From Saturnia japonica (taxonomy: Eukaryota > Arthropoda > Insecta > Lepidoptera > Saturniidae): a stretch of DNA of 64,000 bases. The stretch is from the NCBI GenBank assembly GCA_033032175.1, contig CM065321.1, forward strand, positions 5,292,501 to 5,356,500. Reading direction: 5' to 3'. The position numbers and the translations under genes were made by a program. The number at the start of each line of letters is the position of its first letter. The stretch's first letter is position 1. The notes below the pieces were generated by a model, which saw only the letters and a program-made list of their open reading frames with translations, made no database searches and had not been told where the DNA came from. Shown piece after piece: positions 1-11,574 of this stretch.

Positions 1-1199
1 GCCACGTATAAAATGGGGAATTTAAAGTTTTCTTTATTACAGAGAAAACAAAAGTTATATTTGAGTGAAAGTTTTATTTATTACACACGTACAATTGAAA
101 TTATCTATTTAAATATGAAGTTGTATGAAATGAGCAAGCAATAGGTACATTAATTTATTTGTTCTATTGATCATTATCTTTTTTGTATCGAAACTTTTTA
201 AAGAACAAAGCAACTCGACCAATAAAATAAAAAAAACTCTATAACTCACTTGTGAATAATAGCAATGAAAAAGTCACAGTTTGATTACAGGTGTCATTAT
301 GTGCCTAATTGCGGTGATATTAGAGCCACTTTATGAGCAAGTGTGTTAAAAATATTTTACTTTGAAATTTTATTTATAGGTTTTTTTAACCTAATACGTT
401 TAAGCTTGGGAGATGTTTGTCTCCTTCACACTTGTGACAGGTATCATTGGTGTGAAGGGATAACCGCAAATATAATAATAAATTATTAATTTTCAATTCT
501 GAATCGACAAAGTAAAAATTATGTATTCTAAATATGAACTTTTCAATACGTAAGCGATGTTAATTTAATTTTTCTAACGCTATAGATAACTTTGATCTGA
601 TTTTATCGATAGTAGAACGATAATTGCAATCACTAAATCTTAGTGTTCGAGGCACGTTTCGGTCAGCTGCGGGCCTTTTGTCTGTTTTCTTTTTAATTAC
701 CACCAATAAATACCACTGGGTGGACTCCGTGTTTAAGATAGGGGAGATACTCTCGACTGCTTTGTGCTTCGCTTGATTTACTTCGATATTGAGTTCGAGG
801 TGTACTTTAGTAACATTTTATCGATTTGTCAAAACTAAAGTCACTTGCGAAAGTTTTTGATGCTGTTTCTAAAATAAATTTTCGAATCAGGTTATAAATA
901 AGTATTCGATATAAACTAACTTTAATAAGCTTGATAATGCAATGGGAAAATAACCGTATAAGATTCATACAAAATTGATCACCAACAGTTAAGGAGATGT
1001 ACATTTATTTACCAGAAATATGCGTAACCATAAAATTTGAGAGTTACGTTATGAATAAAATTGTCAATTCTATATAATTTCAACTCTCCAAAACTATGAC
1101 GTCCTGGTATGAATTTTTCACACGATCAAAGTAATTTGCCGAATTCACCAAAACGTATCCAACAATAAAATGACACGACTAAATATAAATCTCATAATG
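1..1199. other. AT-rich intergenic or intronic DNA, nothing recognised
   Basis: No long ORF, no RNA gene and no repeat end that I recognise. Short ORFs here have no protein-like composition or motif. Confidence 0.5.
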
Positions 1200-1445
1200 G
1201 AGCATAACGGCCAGAATGCGGTCGTAGCGGCCATTATGAAAAAATAAAGTGTCCCATCAAAAGGCCAGGACCGCATTTGAGGAACATTTGTAATTCTGTA
1301 GCGTTGGGAATGAGTCCCAGGCGGTTACCGGGCGAGAGCCAGGCGTGGGGGGCATTTGTGTTTTATTGATATTTTAGCGTTGGAATGATTTTTCGTAGGT
1401 ATACGACTCTCTCGGGGCGCGACCGTTAGTATTGATGGCTGGATC
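1200..1445. other. GC-richer single-copy-looking block
   Basis: About 245 bp of markedly higher GC than its flanks, with short inverted words (cataatgg near 1193 and ccattatg near 1231) and no ORF of note. It has no second copy that I noticed in the window. It could be a conserved noncoding element or a fragment of an unfamiliar repeat. Confidence 0.3.
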
Positions 1446-1687
1446 ATGGGACGAATTTAGGGATTTTTTATAAAAATAAGAACGATAACTGTAAAAAAAA
1501 TATTTAATTTTAATTGTAAAACCACGGAAACATATTTTGATTTGTATAAAGTTAATTAAAGTATATAAGTTTTTTTAGATAATAAAAGGTTCAACATTTA
1601 TCTGTCACTTATTGAGGAAAATGGATAATGTATAAGTATATTCGGTTATGTATATTTTAACCAATATTTTTTTTATCGTTATACATA

Positions 1688-1835
1688 GGTTGCGACCACC
1701 TGATCTTAAGAGATGATGTGGCCCAAAGTGTTAGTGTGCTAAGCCTAATAGGAAGATTGGCTGTCAAGTGCAACTGCCGGCGACAGATTTTCAACTTGAC
1801 GGTGGTAGTTAGCCAGGTGTTCGGTATGGTCAATT
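1688..1835 (-). mobile_element. SINE-A fragment (3-prime half)
   Basis: Contains, on the minus strand, the internal and 3-prime SINE-A words: the tail words gatca/ggtggtcgcaa and ggccca, then aggcttagc-like, then agctgccgg and the agattttcaacttga block. The tRNA-like head is missing. The family is defined at 21781-22115. Diverged copy. Confidence 0.75.
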
Positions 1836-1849
1836 GTGGTACAATCTTT

Positions 1850-3640
1850 TTTTCAAAGCAAATTCTTGTTGTATCAAATCAATTATAGATAGGTAGCCTT
1901 TATTAATTTTCCTATTAGCAAAGCTTTATTAGAATTATCAAAAAAAATTTAGCCCCAGTATATCTTGCTAGTAAATTATATTATATTATTATTTACTTTA
2001 CTTTAATATTACTTCGTAATTTGGATTTGTTTTCTCAATTTCATATCACATAGAAGTTTTCAATAAAAGTAAAGTACCTATGTGAATGAGGCAAAATTTA
2101 TATTTATCTAATTTATTTCCGTGGAATTTTTATTTTAAAAACATATTGTCTGTAGTGCACCCCTGCTCTATACTTGGGACATATCAGTGATAGAGGATCA
2201 CAGTATCACGGAATCACCTGTATATCACAGAAAGCTTGAAACATTCAGGATAACGGTGCAGCACGGTTCCGGTAAAACACGGTTATGATTGACCGGGTTT
2301 TACGATTTAGCTTCAACTATTTTGTCGGTAATCGTTTATTTTTATTGAAATACGATTCCTTATTTTTAGTAGCTTACTGTTAAAGTAAATCAGGTTGAAG
2401 TGGCTACCTATTCGGTAACGTAGGAATGTAAGAATACTTTGATTTCTTTTCTCAATACATAATAATAATCCTGAATCTTTTAAACTTTAAAAATACTGTT
2501 TAAAACTTTCCCGGCTACGCACAATATACATTCGATTCTCTAATTCACGATATATCAAGTCACCACACTAAAGGTATACATAGACATGCTATTAAAAAGC
2601 ATGTTTAAGGTTCTTCAAATATTTATATAAGCAAACTCGATACTAGACACATATGCCATTAGGTAGCAATTGCTGATTAAAAGCACGATTTCGTGCTACT
2701 TAGAAGCATGTCTATCTGTATTTTAATTTTCACGACCTATCTTCACCGTAACAGCAGCATGACTGTGGAATTCGTTTCCTGTCAACAATCACATTAGCCA
2801 ACAATTCTCGTGATACCTTCAAGCATTCGCCACATAGGTTCTACTTGCAGCAATTGAATATCTACCAGACTTTATTTACTAAACATTATACACCTTTCTC
2901 GTATGCCCTTAGAAGGCTGGTAGAGAATATTTGATTGACGAAGGCGTTACTTTGCGGAAATCCACCGTAAATAATTTATCCTAATTTTTTAAGTACTTCG
3001 TCTTTCTACAAAAATTTTCAAAGACAAAACTACTGTTCATTAATTGCAGATGGCTAAGAAAGCTAAGCAGCTAAAAAATTTTGGATATATTATCTATGGT
3101 AGAGAATGTTTTTTAGCATTAGGTCCTCCATTTGTACAATAATTATAAGCATTATAGAATTAAATAATGTATTCTTGTATTGAGTTTGATGATACTGTGA
3201 TCGCACTATAAAATATAAATTGTTCTTGTTAGAAAACTATTTGAGTACAAAACGAGACAGCCAACTAGCCTGTTATCCAGTACGTCGCTGTAGGACACGA
3301 AGCGGTGCGGCGGCGGCGCGGCGCGGCGCTGGCCAAGTGACAAAGTATCTCACATTTCCCGGCGAGGGGTGTCGTTATCGAATTACGATTTACAACCTCT
3401 GAAATATACATCGAAGGTTATGTCGCTTTCGAGATATTTATTTTTTCCCGTTGTGACATTCTTCTGCGATATATCGCACGGCAGTCGAGTTTTGTTAAAG
3501 AATCGGATATACTTTCTTGATAAATTCCCGCTTTAAGCATTTTATGACTATCAAAATTTCGTCAAGTAAAGGTTATATCGAAATTGTTGAGACCAAAAGA
3601 TAGTTTGGTTATTTAGTAATAGTGGCTGATATCTACTTAT
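1850..3640. other. AT-rich DNA, no gene seen
   Basis: No coding or RNA feature found. The only internal landmark is a CGG-rich patch at about 3265-3370, listed separately. Confidence 0.45.
3265..3370. other. CGG-rich patch
   Basis: A sharply GC-rich run (repeated gcggcg/gcgc words near 3300-3330) inside AT-rich DNA. A 60-residue plus-strand ORF (3220-3402) crosses it, but its Arg/Ala-rich middle is what a CGG run encodes by chance. It shares the 13-base word cgctgtaggacac with the GC island at about 5810; whether that is homology or chance is unclear. Confidence 0.3.
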
Positions 3641-3644
3641 ACTC

Positions 3645-3790
3645 TTATATATAAAGCTCAAGAAAGTGTTTGTTTTGTTTGAAAGCACTATTTGCTGGAA
3701 CTATCAGTCAGATTTAAAAATATATTTTTGCATTTTAAAGCCTATTTTTATCAAGGAAGTTTATAAGCGGCGTATATGGTCCTGGAGATC
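3645..3790 (+). repeat. rep-K: LINE-tail-like repeat
   Basis: Resembles 53835-53945 and, in part, 57003-57130: a word like aaagtgtttgtttg, then gaactat, a gatt...gaaaaa word, then ttgcattttaaagcc and tttat...gaag. This pattern is usual in 3-prime tails of lepidopteran RTE-like elements. No ORF. Confidence 0.5.
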
Positions 3791-4189
3791 ACATGTATTT
3801 TTTAGAGGTAATTTTTGAAAATCTGGAATAATATTCATTCGTTAGTTGAAGTTGTGTTCAAAACTAAATGGCGATTCTGGCCGTGACTAAGGTAAAACAA
3901 GTAAGTACAACTAAACAGTGCCAGAATCACCGTATTATTTTAAAAACAGCGTAAACTAACGAATAAATACTATTCCACATTTTAGGTAGCAGTAGTTAGC
4001 AGTAGGTAGCAGTATCCATGAACGTCGAGCAACCTGTTAAGTTGTAGTTAAGTACAGGAAGTGAGAACAATGGTAACACGGGTGCATTGCCGGCGGCGGA
4101 GTGTAGAGTTGGGCGAATTAATTTAAGACGAGTAAAACAGTGACACACAGCTAGTAATCTAATATATTGATAGAGGAAAAACGAGGGTA

Positions 4190-4575
4190 GAGCACAGAAA
4201 AAGTTTTTTAGAGATTCCTCTTTACTTGGGGCAGCCTGACTTACAGAAGCTTGCAGCCAAATAACCTTGTGTTGTATTCCTGCGATGAGTCCGGTATCCA
4301 GAGTTCCTTTTCAAAGAGAGGTAGGACACAGAGAATTTTTTTTGGAGATTCCTCTCTACTTGGGGCATCCTGACTTGTGGAATGCATCCACTCTACATAT
4401 GATCGCGGTCAAATAACCTTGTGTTGTATTCCTGTGGTTAGTAGGGTTTCCAGAACCCCCCTAGGTTCTAGGTCCGGCAACGCGCTAGTGATACCTATGG
4501 TATTACAAGGGTTCATAGGCTACGTTAGCCGCTTACCATCAGGCGGGCCGTATGCTTGTTTACCACCTTAGTAGT
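4190..4575 (+). repeat. rep-F: LINE 3-prime tail with tandem duplication
   Basis: Two consecutive diverged units (about 4205-4330 and 4331-4460) each read gattcctct.tacttggggc, then cctgactt, then aaataaccttgtgttg and tattcctg. They are followed once by the terminal part ending cgcttaccatcaggcgggcc. Other partial copies are at 7255-7395 (terminal part) and 63505-63615 (opposite strand). The ending is a common 3-prime end of lepidopteran non-LTR elements (family knowledge). The clade cannot be fixed because no coding part is present. Confidence 0.65.
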
Positions 4576-4579
4576 ATAT

Positions 4580-5460
4580 GAAATACAAGGACAGATACTT
4601 GAAAATGAAAATATGAGATAATTAATAAGTTTTTTTTGTTGAACTAATACTTGTTAGCTTTAAGGTCCCTGGAACCATTACAGGCTTTGAAAGTTTCACC
4701 GGACTTGGATAATAGAAGTAAGCAACATTAGAATTTGTGTTTAGTATGTAACTTAGAAAATAATGAATAAGATTTTCATTCATTTATTTAAAGAGATGCG
4801 GACAAAACTAGTCCAATCACAGTTTATATTCCGTAGAGAGAATAATTAAAAGAATAAGAGACATTAATTACATTACTCTTTCATTAAAAACTGAAAAAGC
4901 AACATATAAAAACTATGAAGAGTAATAGAAAAAGAGCTGTGGATTTTGTGTTTCTATCGATGTAAATTATATTTGGTGCGAAAAGCCCCATAACTCTCAA
5001 AATGGTCGTGGTGAGAGTATTTAGTCGTTTTAAAAAAAAAATTAACACTAAATTAACATTTCGTTAAATATTTCACATTGAAAAGTGCGTAAATACAATG
5101 GTAAATTTTAAGGAAACTGAATAAAATTATAACAGTAATCTAAAATATCGCTTTAACATAAAATTGGGTAGCATTGTCTCATAAACTGCATGTTTTCATT
5201 CTGCAATATTATACGCATACGTCTCAATTAGGGTCAAATTGTATTGCAAAGATAGTTTTTTTTTTTTTTGGTTTCTCAGTGTGAGCATTGCATTTTAACT
5301 TTATTTTAATAAACTTCCCCTTGTTTTGTGCATACTGTCATTACATATAGTAAGGGTTCCATCATAAAGTAATATTATATATTAATAAGATATTATTAAT
5401 ATTCTAAGAAAGTATAATTAAAATCAATAAGTACTGTGATTTTTAACAAGACAATTTTTA
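4580..5460. other. AT-rich DNA, nothing recognised
   Basis: No ORF, RNA gene or repeat end recognised. It contains simple A and T runs only. Confidence 0.45.
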
Positions 5461-5464
5461 ACGA

Positions 5465-5655
5465 AAACCAAGTTCAACGATTTCGAAGAGTTCCCTGGTG
5501 TATCTTCGGAGTTGAAGGTCCAATGCCAATAAAATGGGACCATCTTTGAAGTTATCCCATATCCAGCAAAACAAGAATCATTCAAATCGGTTAATTAACA
5601 AAGAAGTTATGGTTTGAATTTTGTAACTTCCGCCTTTTTCAGGTCGGTTAAAGAA
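5465..5655 (+). repeat. rep-G: dispersed repeat
   Basis: Matches 57195-57410 on the same strand: shared words include ggtgtatcttcg, gttgaaggtcca, tgccaat, aaaatgggacca, gaatcat.caaatc and aacaaagaagttatg, with a similar ggtcggtta / atcggttat ending. No coding potential seen. Class unknown, probably a LINE 3-prime region. Confidence 0.6.
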
Positions 5656-5734
5656 AACTCACACTCGCGACTGGGTTATACGATTTGTTAGTCTATTTAC
5701 TTCTCTGTCTATGATATATTTTAACAAATTTACA

Positions 5735-5890
5735 GGGTAGGCCCGACAGGCAGCGTTGTCACCTCGGCGATAAGCGTGTTGTCGCGCTATCGGTTCGTGA
5801 GTGGGCATCGCTGTAGGACACAGCGCGAGTACTTTACGCGGCGCCCGCGCATCGATTTATGCGCACCAGTACAAATAGATTAAGCTTGAT
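5735..5890. other. GC island, unassigned
   Basis: A roughly 150-bp GC-rich, CpG-rich stretch (cggcgcccgcgcatcg near 5840) with flanking AT-rich DNA. No ORF of useful length and no second copy seen. Candidate conserved noncoding DNA, promoter-like CpG patch, or unknown repeat. Confidence 0.3.
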
Positions 5891-6279
5891 AGATGCGCGT
5901 GCGCTGTTACCGATCAGTGGTTTTCTGCTGATAAAATAATACAACAGATAGTAAATATGGACATTTAGGTGGCAGATTTACGATATTCAAATCGAGCATA
6001 ATTAATACTTTCGAATTGTCGTACTTAAATTATAGTTTTTAGATGATTTCGTGTTATAATTGAGCCAAGAAGATTATTTTTGATCCCTGAACTTAATTAT
6101 TTAATTATTGTTTTTTTAATTTGTAGTTCTGTCTGTATATTATGTTTTTTTTAATACTAAATATGTGTTTTAAATGAAGAACCTTTTTACCTAGCTGTGT
6201 ATACGAACATACATTCGTATTTCAGGATTTGACTTTTTACATTTTTCGTACACTGGAAGCATATATAACATTCCACATT

Positions 6280-6622
6280 GCTAAGCTATAAAAACTGCGA
6301 CCAAATACTTTTTATGATAGAAAATAAAATCTCAACCGAGTTTGATGAAATTTTGTATACGGGAAGTATAAGTCATTCCTCAATTGATGGGCTACAAGAA
6401 TTGTTATTAATCTATGTAAATAAAATTATTGAGTTTTACGTTGTGCGCGCATCACGCAAAAAATACTGTATATTTTGATTTTTTTTTAAAAAGTGATACT
6501 CCATAGTTACTTGGTTCTTATTATCACGATATCTTTATTCCATAGAGAATTTAAAAATATTACGCGTTGTTCTGTCGGCTACGCGAGCGAAGTAGCGGGC
6601 ACAGGGGCACAGCTAGTATAAG
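6280..6622 (+). repeat. rep-L: RTE-like tail
   Basis: Carries gatgaaattttgtatacggg and gtcattcc, then gggctacaagaat. It ends in a gagcgaagtagcgggcac word and cagctagtata, the mirror of the tactagctgtgcc start common to lepidopteran RTE-like repeats. The same plan is seen at 58905-59405. A 66-residue ORF inside it looks like chance. Confidence 0.55.
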
Positions 6623-6624
6623 AA

Positions 6625-7020
6625 TAAATAAAATTACGAAACGAAACTAGTTATTGCGTAATAAACGAGTGTGGAGCTGTGTGACACCACTAGTTGTTTA
6701 TATACTATGTACTCGTACTGAGCTATATAAAGCCATTCTGAAAACAACAAGTTCGCACCTAATTCCAGTCGGGTTGTTGATCACGAAACAAACTGCTATA
6801 ATTAGTCAATAGGGGAGACAGGGCAACTCCTAACAAGTTATTTGGCACTGCCATTCCGTTTATTATCCCGACTGTCCCCAACTAATTTATTTGACCCTTA
6901 GCGCCCTTTGCCTTGATGGATGGCCTAATTTAACGTTAAGGCTACCTTAAGACGTTAACTGGACTTATGTGCTCTTGTTTCGTGGTCCAAGGGCAGTCGC
7001 TAATCGGTTTTTATTTTGTA
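6625..7020. other. Unassigned DNA
   Basis: No gene or repeat boundary recognised. Confidence 0.4.
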
Positions 7021-7022
7021 TT

Positions 7023-7140
7023 ATAACAGGTTTTGTGGTTTAGTACCTTACTGTTTGACACTGTGGCGTGGGTTCGATTCCGGGTCATTGCAAAATGTTA
7101 AATAATAATGAATGAGATTATTAATTATGACTGGGTATTT
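7023..7140 (+). mobile_element. SINE-2: tRNA-derived SINE copy
   Basis: Shows a degenerate A-box region (tgtggtttagtacc) followed by a good Pol III B-box (gggttcgattccgg at about 7071). It is related to 28143-28265 and 55862-55985, which share the layout. No cloverleaf can be built, so it is not a working tRNA gene. Confidence 0.5.
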
Positions 7141-7254
7141 AATATTAATATATCTATATTTATTACGTAATCTAGTTTAGCAAATTTTTGGAAGTACATA
7201 GGTCACGTATGTGCAGTCTTTGGCGTTACACTCAAGGGTTGCCAGATTACAGAT

Positions 7255-7395
7255 CGCAGCCAATTAATTATTCTAAAGATACTTGGGGTAGAGGAGTTCA
7301 AGGCCAGCAACGCGTTAGTAATACCTCTGGTATTCCAAGCGTCCATAGGCTACGGTAGCCGCTTACCATCAGGCGGGCCGTAAACTTCCTTGCCA
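7255..7395 (+). repeat. rep-F terminal part
   Basis: Ends with cataggctacggtagccg and cttaccatcaggcgggcc, as at 4190-4575, preceded by acttgggg and an acgcgttagtaatacct word. 5-prime-truncated copy. Confidence 0.65.
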
Positions 7396-7399
7396 TTTG

Positions 7400-9090
7400 T
7401 AGTGTAAAAACACGCACGCACACACAATGAGAGGATTTCTAATATAGGTGCAACTTCTTACCATATAGAAACAAAAAAACTGCGCAGGCTGAAGCACAGG
7501 CAGCGCATGGAGCCTTTTCGATTACTAAAGCAAAATGTCTTAGGTTAGTTCGTTAATCAGAAACGACTATGAGGTCGCTCAAAGTTGCGATTTAAGGACA
7601 GTTTGAGGAGATCGAAAATGAATTGTGGAACGTCGTTGGTGGCGGAATCATGGGACATGATAGCTTATGATTAACGTACTGACCTATAAATTCTATATGT
7701 ATGTAAGTACTTCGTCTTCAACTCGATGTTGATCCTTGTGATCTTCTAATCACTTATCCATTACACGTTACTTTCATATCGGACTTCGTAAATACCGTAC
7801 AGTGACCACGGAAGCTGTGTAGGTATTTAAAAAAAAAGTGAATTTAAGTTTATGTTTAATTTGATATGTATATAGTTAAATTTATTATTTATAATTATAA
7901 CATAGTTTTATATTATGAATAGTTTTTATTAACAACGTATAATAATACTATGTTATATTAGGGAGCCAAAATAAATAAAAGTTTTAACCTTTTCAATAAA
8001 AATGTTACCCAAACTATAATTCTAGTGGACAGATTCATATTTCTTTTAATTTTACTATTTAGATACATTTATGCTTTAACAAGGATTTACTTAGACCTTT
8101 CCTCATCTGGTCATGTGCTCTCATCGCCATTCAATGTTCACCTTCCGCTGTTAGCTGGCTGCTCATCCTCACACCCTGAAACCTAACCGAATTATGACAA
8201 CAGTAAGGTTCATGTCCGCTAGAGCTGTGAAATTGGTTACTCAGCACGGTTTTCTCTCAGTATATGACATGGACTCTTCAAAAAGGAACTGATGAAATAT
8301 TTTCTTCCAGGTCAGTAACATCGCAAGGATACCTCTGGTGTCGCTGTTGTCCACATGCGACGTTAATCATAAATAATTTTTTAATTCATTAACGATTATA
8401 TTATGCATGTTAAAAAAAATACTATTATATTTTCTTATGTTAAAGCAGATATATTAGTCGTAGAGATGTTTCTAAACTCAAATAAAGAGTTTATTTTTCT
8501 GTATTCGCTTTCGTTTAGTTGTATTTTATTATAAAAATTATAACCATGTTATTCACATTGGGTGTCGATATAGCGAACCAATATTTTGTCACAATACCCA
8601 AATAAATATGTTTGTAATTTATGTGTCCGCAAGACAAAGGATCTGGTAATTACGTAGAAGGACAACATGGCTCCCTACGGAGACACGGCGCGGTTCAATG
8701 GTCACTAAGCACGCGATTTTTGTTAATATGTTTTTTTTACTTGCTCATCCATAATAATTTAGTTGCTAAATGTGATTTATGTATTTATTTATCGTTATTT
8801 ATTTTATTACATACTTAATAATAACATACCAAACATTCATAAACACTTTTATTATAATTCTAGGTAATAAGCATACACGATGCATATTTTACTAATAGTA
8901 CCTACACAGTTTTTCAGATAGCCCCCCGTACGTAAAAATAGAATGTAAACAAAGCTAAATGAAATTAGATTTTCAATAATAATAATAATTAACTAACAAA
9001 TAATTTTAAGTTAACAATAAATTTAGGAAAAAATAATAAAATCTTAATATTTTAAAATTTATATGATTAATAATGTTTTTTTTAAATATT
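7400..9090. other. AT-rich DNA, nothing recognised
   Basis: No gene. A less AT-rich stretch at about 8100-8330 and a short one at 8620-8720 have no ORF or repeat match that I could support. Confidence 0.4.
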
Positions 9091-9094
9091 AGCA

Positions 9095-9480
9095 CGTTAA
9101 ATTGACGGCACCGCCCCTGACGGTAAGCACTATACAATCCTAATACTACAGCGATTAATAAAAGATCATAAAAAATAAGATATCGTAATCCATCGACTGT
9201 TGCCGCTGTCACGCTGGTTTGCATTCATTTAACTGAATATATACAGGCTGATCCCGAAACGCGACACGAAGAAGCGAGTCACTATGACGGATTTCTCACC
9301 ACATGCATGGTGGTCGCGACGCAATCGGGCAAAACAGCCCTACCACCCCGCTATCGCCTTACCCTCGTTCGTTACTTAAAAAGGAGCACCACGTGCAGGT
9401 GAGGTCGTCTTGGGCGTCTCAGTTCTAAATATATAATTGTGGATCACTTACACCCCACGTTTATGGTGTGATAAGTAAGT
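9095..9480 (+). repeat. module-B repeat, long form
   Basis: Head (attgacggcaccg... tacaatcc, then taatccatcgac and gccgctgtcacgctgg) followed by the conserved module: acaggctgatcccgaaacgc, agcgagtcactatgacgg, catggtggtcgcgac, cctaccaccccgctat, gcaccacgtgcagg. Nearly the same layout is seen at 36590-36920. Noncoding. Likely a non-autonomous transposable element of unknown class. Confidence 0.65.
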
Positions 9481-9639
9481 AATGTTTTGTGGCATTGATT
9501 ATAATGTTTAAAAGCCGAATTTTCAATTGTTAAGTAACTTTATTTGTGGAATAAAAAGTAGTTATTTCAATTTTGACAAGATTTCAGAGTCTAAACGTCA
9601 AAATTATTCCCATAATAAAGTTAACTTATAATAGAAAAA

Positions 9640-9880
9640 GAATTCTTACGGCAAAGTGACGATAATCCATCGTTATCATGCCGTCCTGCAAGCCACTTTG
9701 CAGCTTGATGTATACAGGCTGATCCCGTAACGTGGCAAGTCAATAGAGTCATTGAGATGGATTATCGCTATGTGAATGGTGGTCGCGATCCAGTCAGATA
9801 CAGATCCCTACCACCTCGTTTTATTACTGGATATACACCATCTAATCCGGGAACAAGACACGCCTAAGCTTGCGCCTAAG
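9640..9880 (+). repeat. module-B repeat, second adjacent copy
   Basis: Same order as the preceding copy but diverged: gataatccatcg, atgccg, tacaggctgatcccgtaacg, gagtcattgagatgg, tggtggtcgcgatcc and ccctaccacctcg, then the start of another unit (ggatatacaccatctaatcc). Only about 160 bp separates it from the previous copy. Confidence 0.6.
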
Positions 9881-9887
9881 TCGGAGC

Positions 9888-10617
9888 TTTTTTTTGTTTT
9901 TTTTTAGATCTGACTACACCTTTAGCCTCAGGGGCTCTAAAGCCGCTGCGGCTTTGACAGCTTCACCGGACTTGGGGGCGAGCGCAGTGGCACTCAGCCG
10001 CGAAAGTTATTAGGACGACTCGCACGAGGGTGCCAAAGTGGTCGGACCTCGGCTCGGGCAGTCGTCGCGTTCGCAAATAAGTCGCGATCTATTCGAATCC
10101 CTACACCTACGATTCGAGCTAACTAAAATATACTCATAGGCACGTTCCCTTCCGAAATGTTTTCTACACTAACTAGCGTAAAAAAAGAAAAAAAAAAGGT
10201 CCCTCACAGAACCTACGTACCTATGTGGTGTGCACGTGTGTAAGTTCATACGTGTGTAATGTTGTATGTGGGTAGCTAAGTGATGCACGTGTAGTGTGTC
10301 ACTTGTATCGCGCGGGCGGCTGCCTGACCCAAGGGCTTCACGCCGAGGAAACGGACCTAGGCTTGGGTTACCGCTGGAGAGGGTGGACGTGGGGGGTGTG
10401 CTGGAGCGAAATTTACCGCCCGTCCTCTGCGGAGAGAACTGTGGTTACGCGGGCGTGGGCACTGGCACGCTCTGTTTGGAGAGACGGATGAGTAGTATTT
10501 ATACGCATTTTCGATGCGATCGTCCGGGTCGATAAAAATATTGCGCGGCCGGCATTTATGCCGGGTGGTGGTGGGTACCGCGACATAAGTAGCTGCTGCT
10601 TTAATCAGCAAACCGTG
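9888..10617 (-). mobile_element. 5-prime-truncated jockey-clade LINE copy
   Basis: A second copy of the LINE at 29928-34713 in the opposite orientation. On the minus strand it holds the last 80-odd residues of ORF2 (10357-10611), the 3-prime UTR (matching word for word over most of 34188-34690, including tacacgc/gtgtgcac stretches and the gccgcagcggc word near the end) and a short A-rich tail seen as T runs at 9888-9905. 5-prime truncation is the usual result of target-primed reverse transcription (family knowledge). No convincing target-site duplication was found, so the 5-prime edge near 10617 is approximate. Confidence 0.9.
10357..10611 (-). pseudogene. ORF2 C-terminal remnant of jockey-clade LINE
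   Basis: An 84-residue open frame corresponding to the C-terminal end of ORF2 of the element at 29.9-34.7 kb: both contain RPRNIFIDPDD, SVSPNRACQ and RGRAVNFAPAHP, and both stop after VTQA. It contains neither endonuclease nor reverse transcriptase motifs, only the basic C-terminal tail. The frame has survived without a stop despite many substitutions, which suggests a fairly recent insertion or chance. Not expected to be functional. Confidence 0.85.
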
Positions 10618-10624
10618 TTAATTT

Positions 10625-11175
10625 AAGGCTTTAAATATTTCCCGCTAAACCTACCACCACATAACCACTCCCCTCCCACTACTCCCCGCTTACAAAACAG
10701 TCCATCTCGGAACGTAAGCGCATCTCTTATTTTTGAAACCTTTTATACATTTCTACTACTTCTGTAATAACCGATTATATTATTAAAATTAATGGCTGTG
10801 CTTACGTATTCTGAATGCGTTCACGTATCATTCATCTGATTGAGTTGAAACTTTGTACAGTTATTGTTGGCGTAAATATCTCAAATATAAGTACCAATTA
10901 GCGTGCAATAGATGGCGCACGAGTTGTTTCAACAAACGAGTGTTTTTCATACAGTTTTCAGCTATTTGAATGTAGATTTCAAAAGTGAATTCGAATAAGA
11001 CTTTAAACAAATACAAATTACAATTAAGGAAATTAAAAGTCAGTCCGTAGTCATTCTCACGAGAACAATGTTGCATGCATTGTCTAATATTATATTATTA
11101 TATACATTGGCACCTAATGTATTGCTTGAGACAGATTAACTTTATTTATTTTATTATGTCCCTATTATACTTCAT
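10625..11175. other. Unassigned DNA
   Basis: No gene. 10780-10870 faintly resembles a LINE tail (cattcatctgattgagttga). Minus-strand ORF 10861-11076 has no recognisable motif. Confidence 0.35.
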
Positions 11176-11178
11176 ACT

Positions 11179-11390
11179 ACTTGTGCGCGATAAGTTGAGA
11201 CCCGCGCGGAATGCGACTCCCCACTCGCTTCCCCGATGACACCCGCGTTGTACAGCGCGCAACGCCATTATTTAATATAGGTTATTTAGTCTCTTACTAT
11301 ACTAAGCTAGTTGTGTTCTTTTTTTGTTCACTGTACCAGGACCCAATGATAACGTCACCGCGCTCAGGTCTCAACTTATCGCGCACGAGT
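11179..11390. mobile_element. Small MITE with 24-bp terminal inverted repeats
   Basis: The left end reads acttgtgcgcgataagttga gacc. The right end read backwards is the same with one change (actcgtg...), giving a near-perfect 24-bp inverted repeat around about 160 bp of noncoding DNA. Size and architecture fit a non-autonomous cut-and-paste element. Target-site duplication is unclear, so the superfamily is not assigned. Confidence 0.7.
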
Positions 11391-11574
11391 TATTACTAGT
11401 TAACATTATCAAATGGTACTTTAGTAGTTACTTATTTTATTACGGATTAGTGGCAGGAAATGGTACCTATATACCTACTCTTTTTTCAAATTACTATTAA
11501 AGCACCATCATTAAACTTAATTCACCGAAACTCATCCGGTGGCGCCCCCGGGCAGGTACGAGCAAAATCATTAT

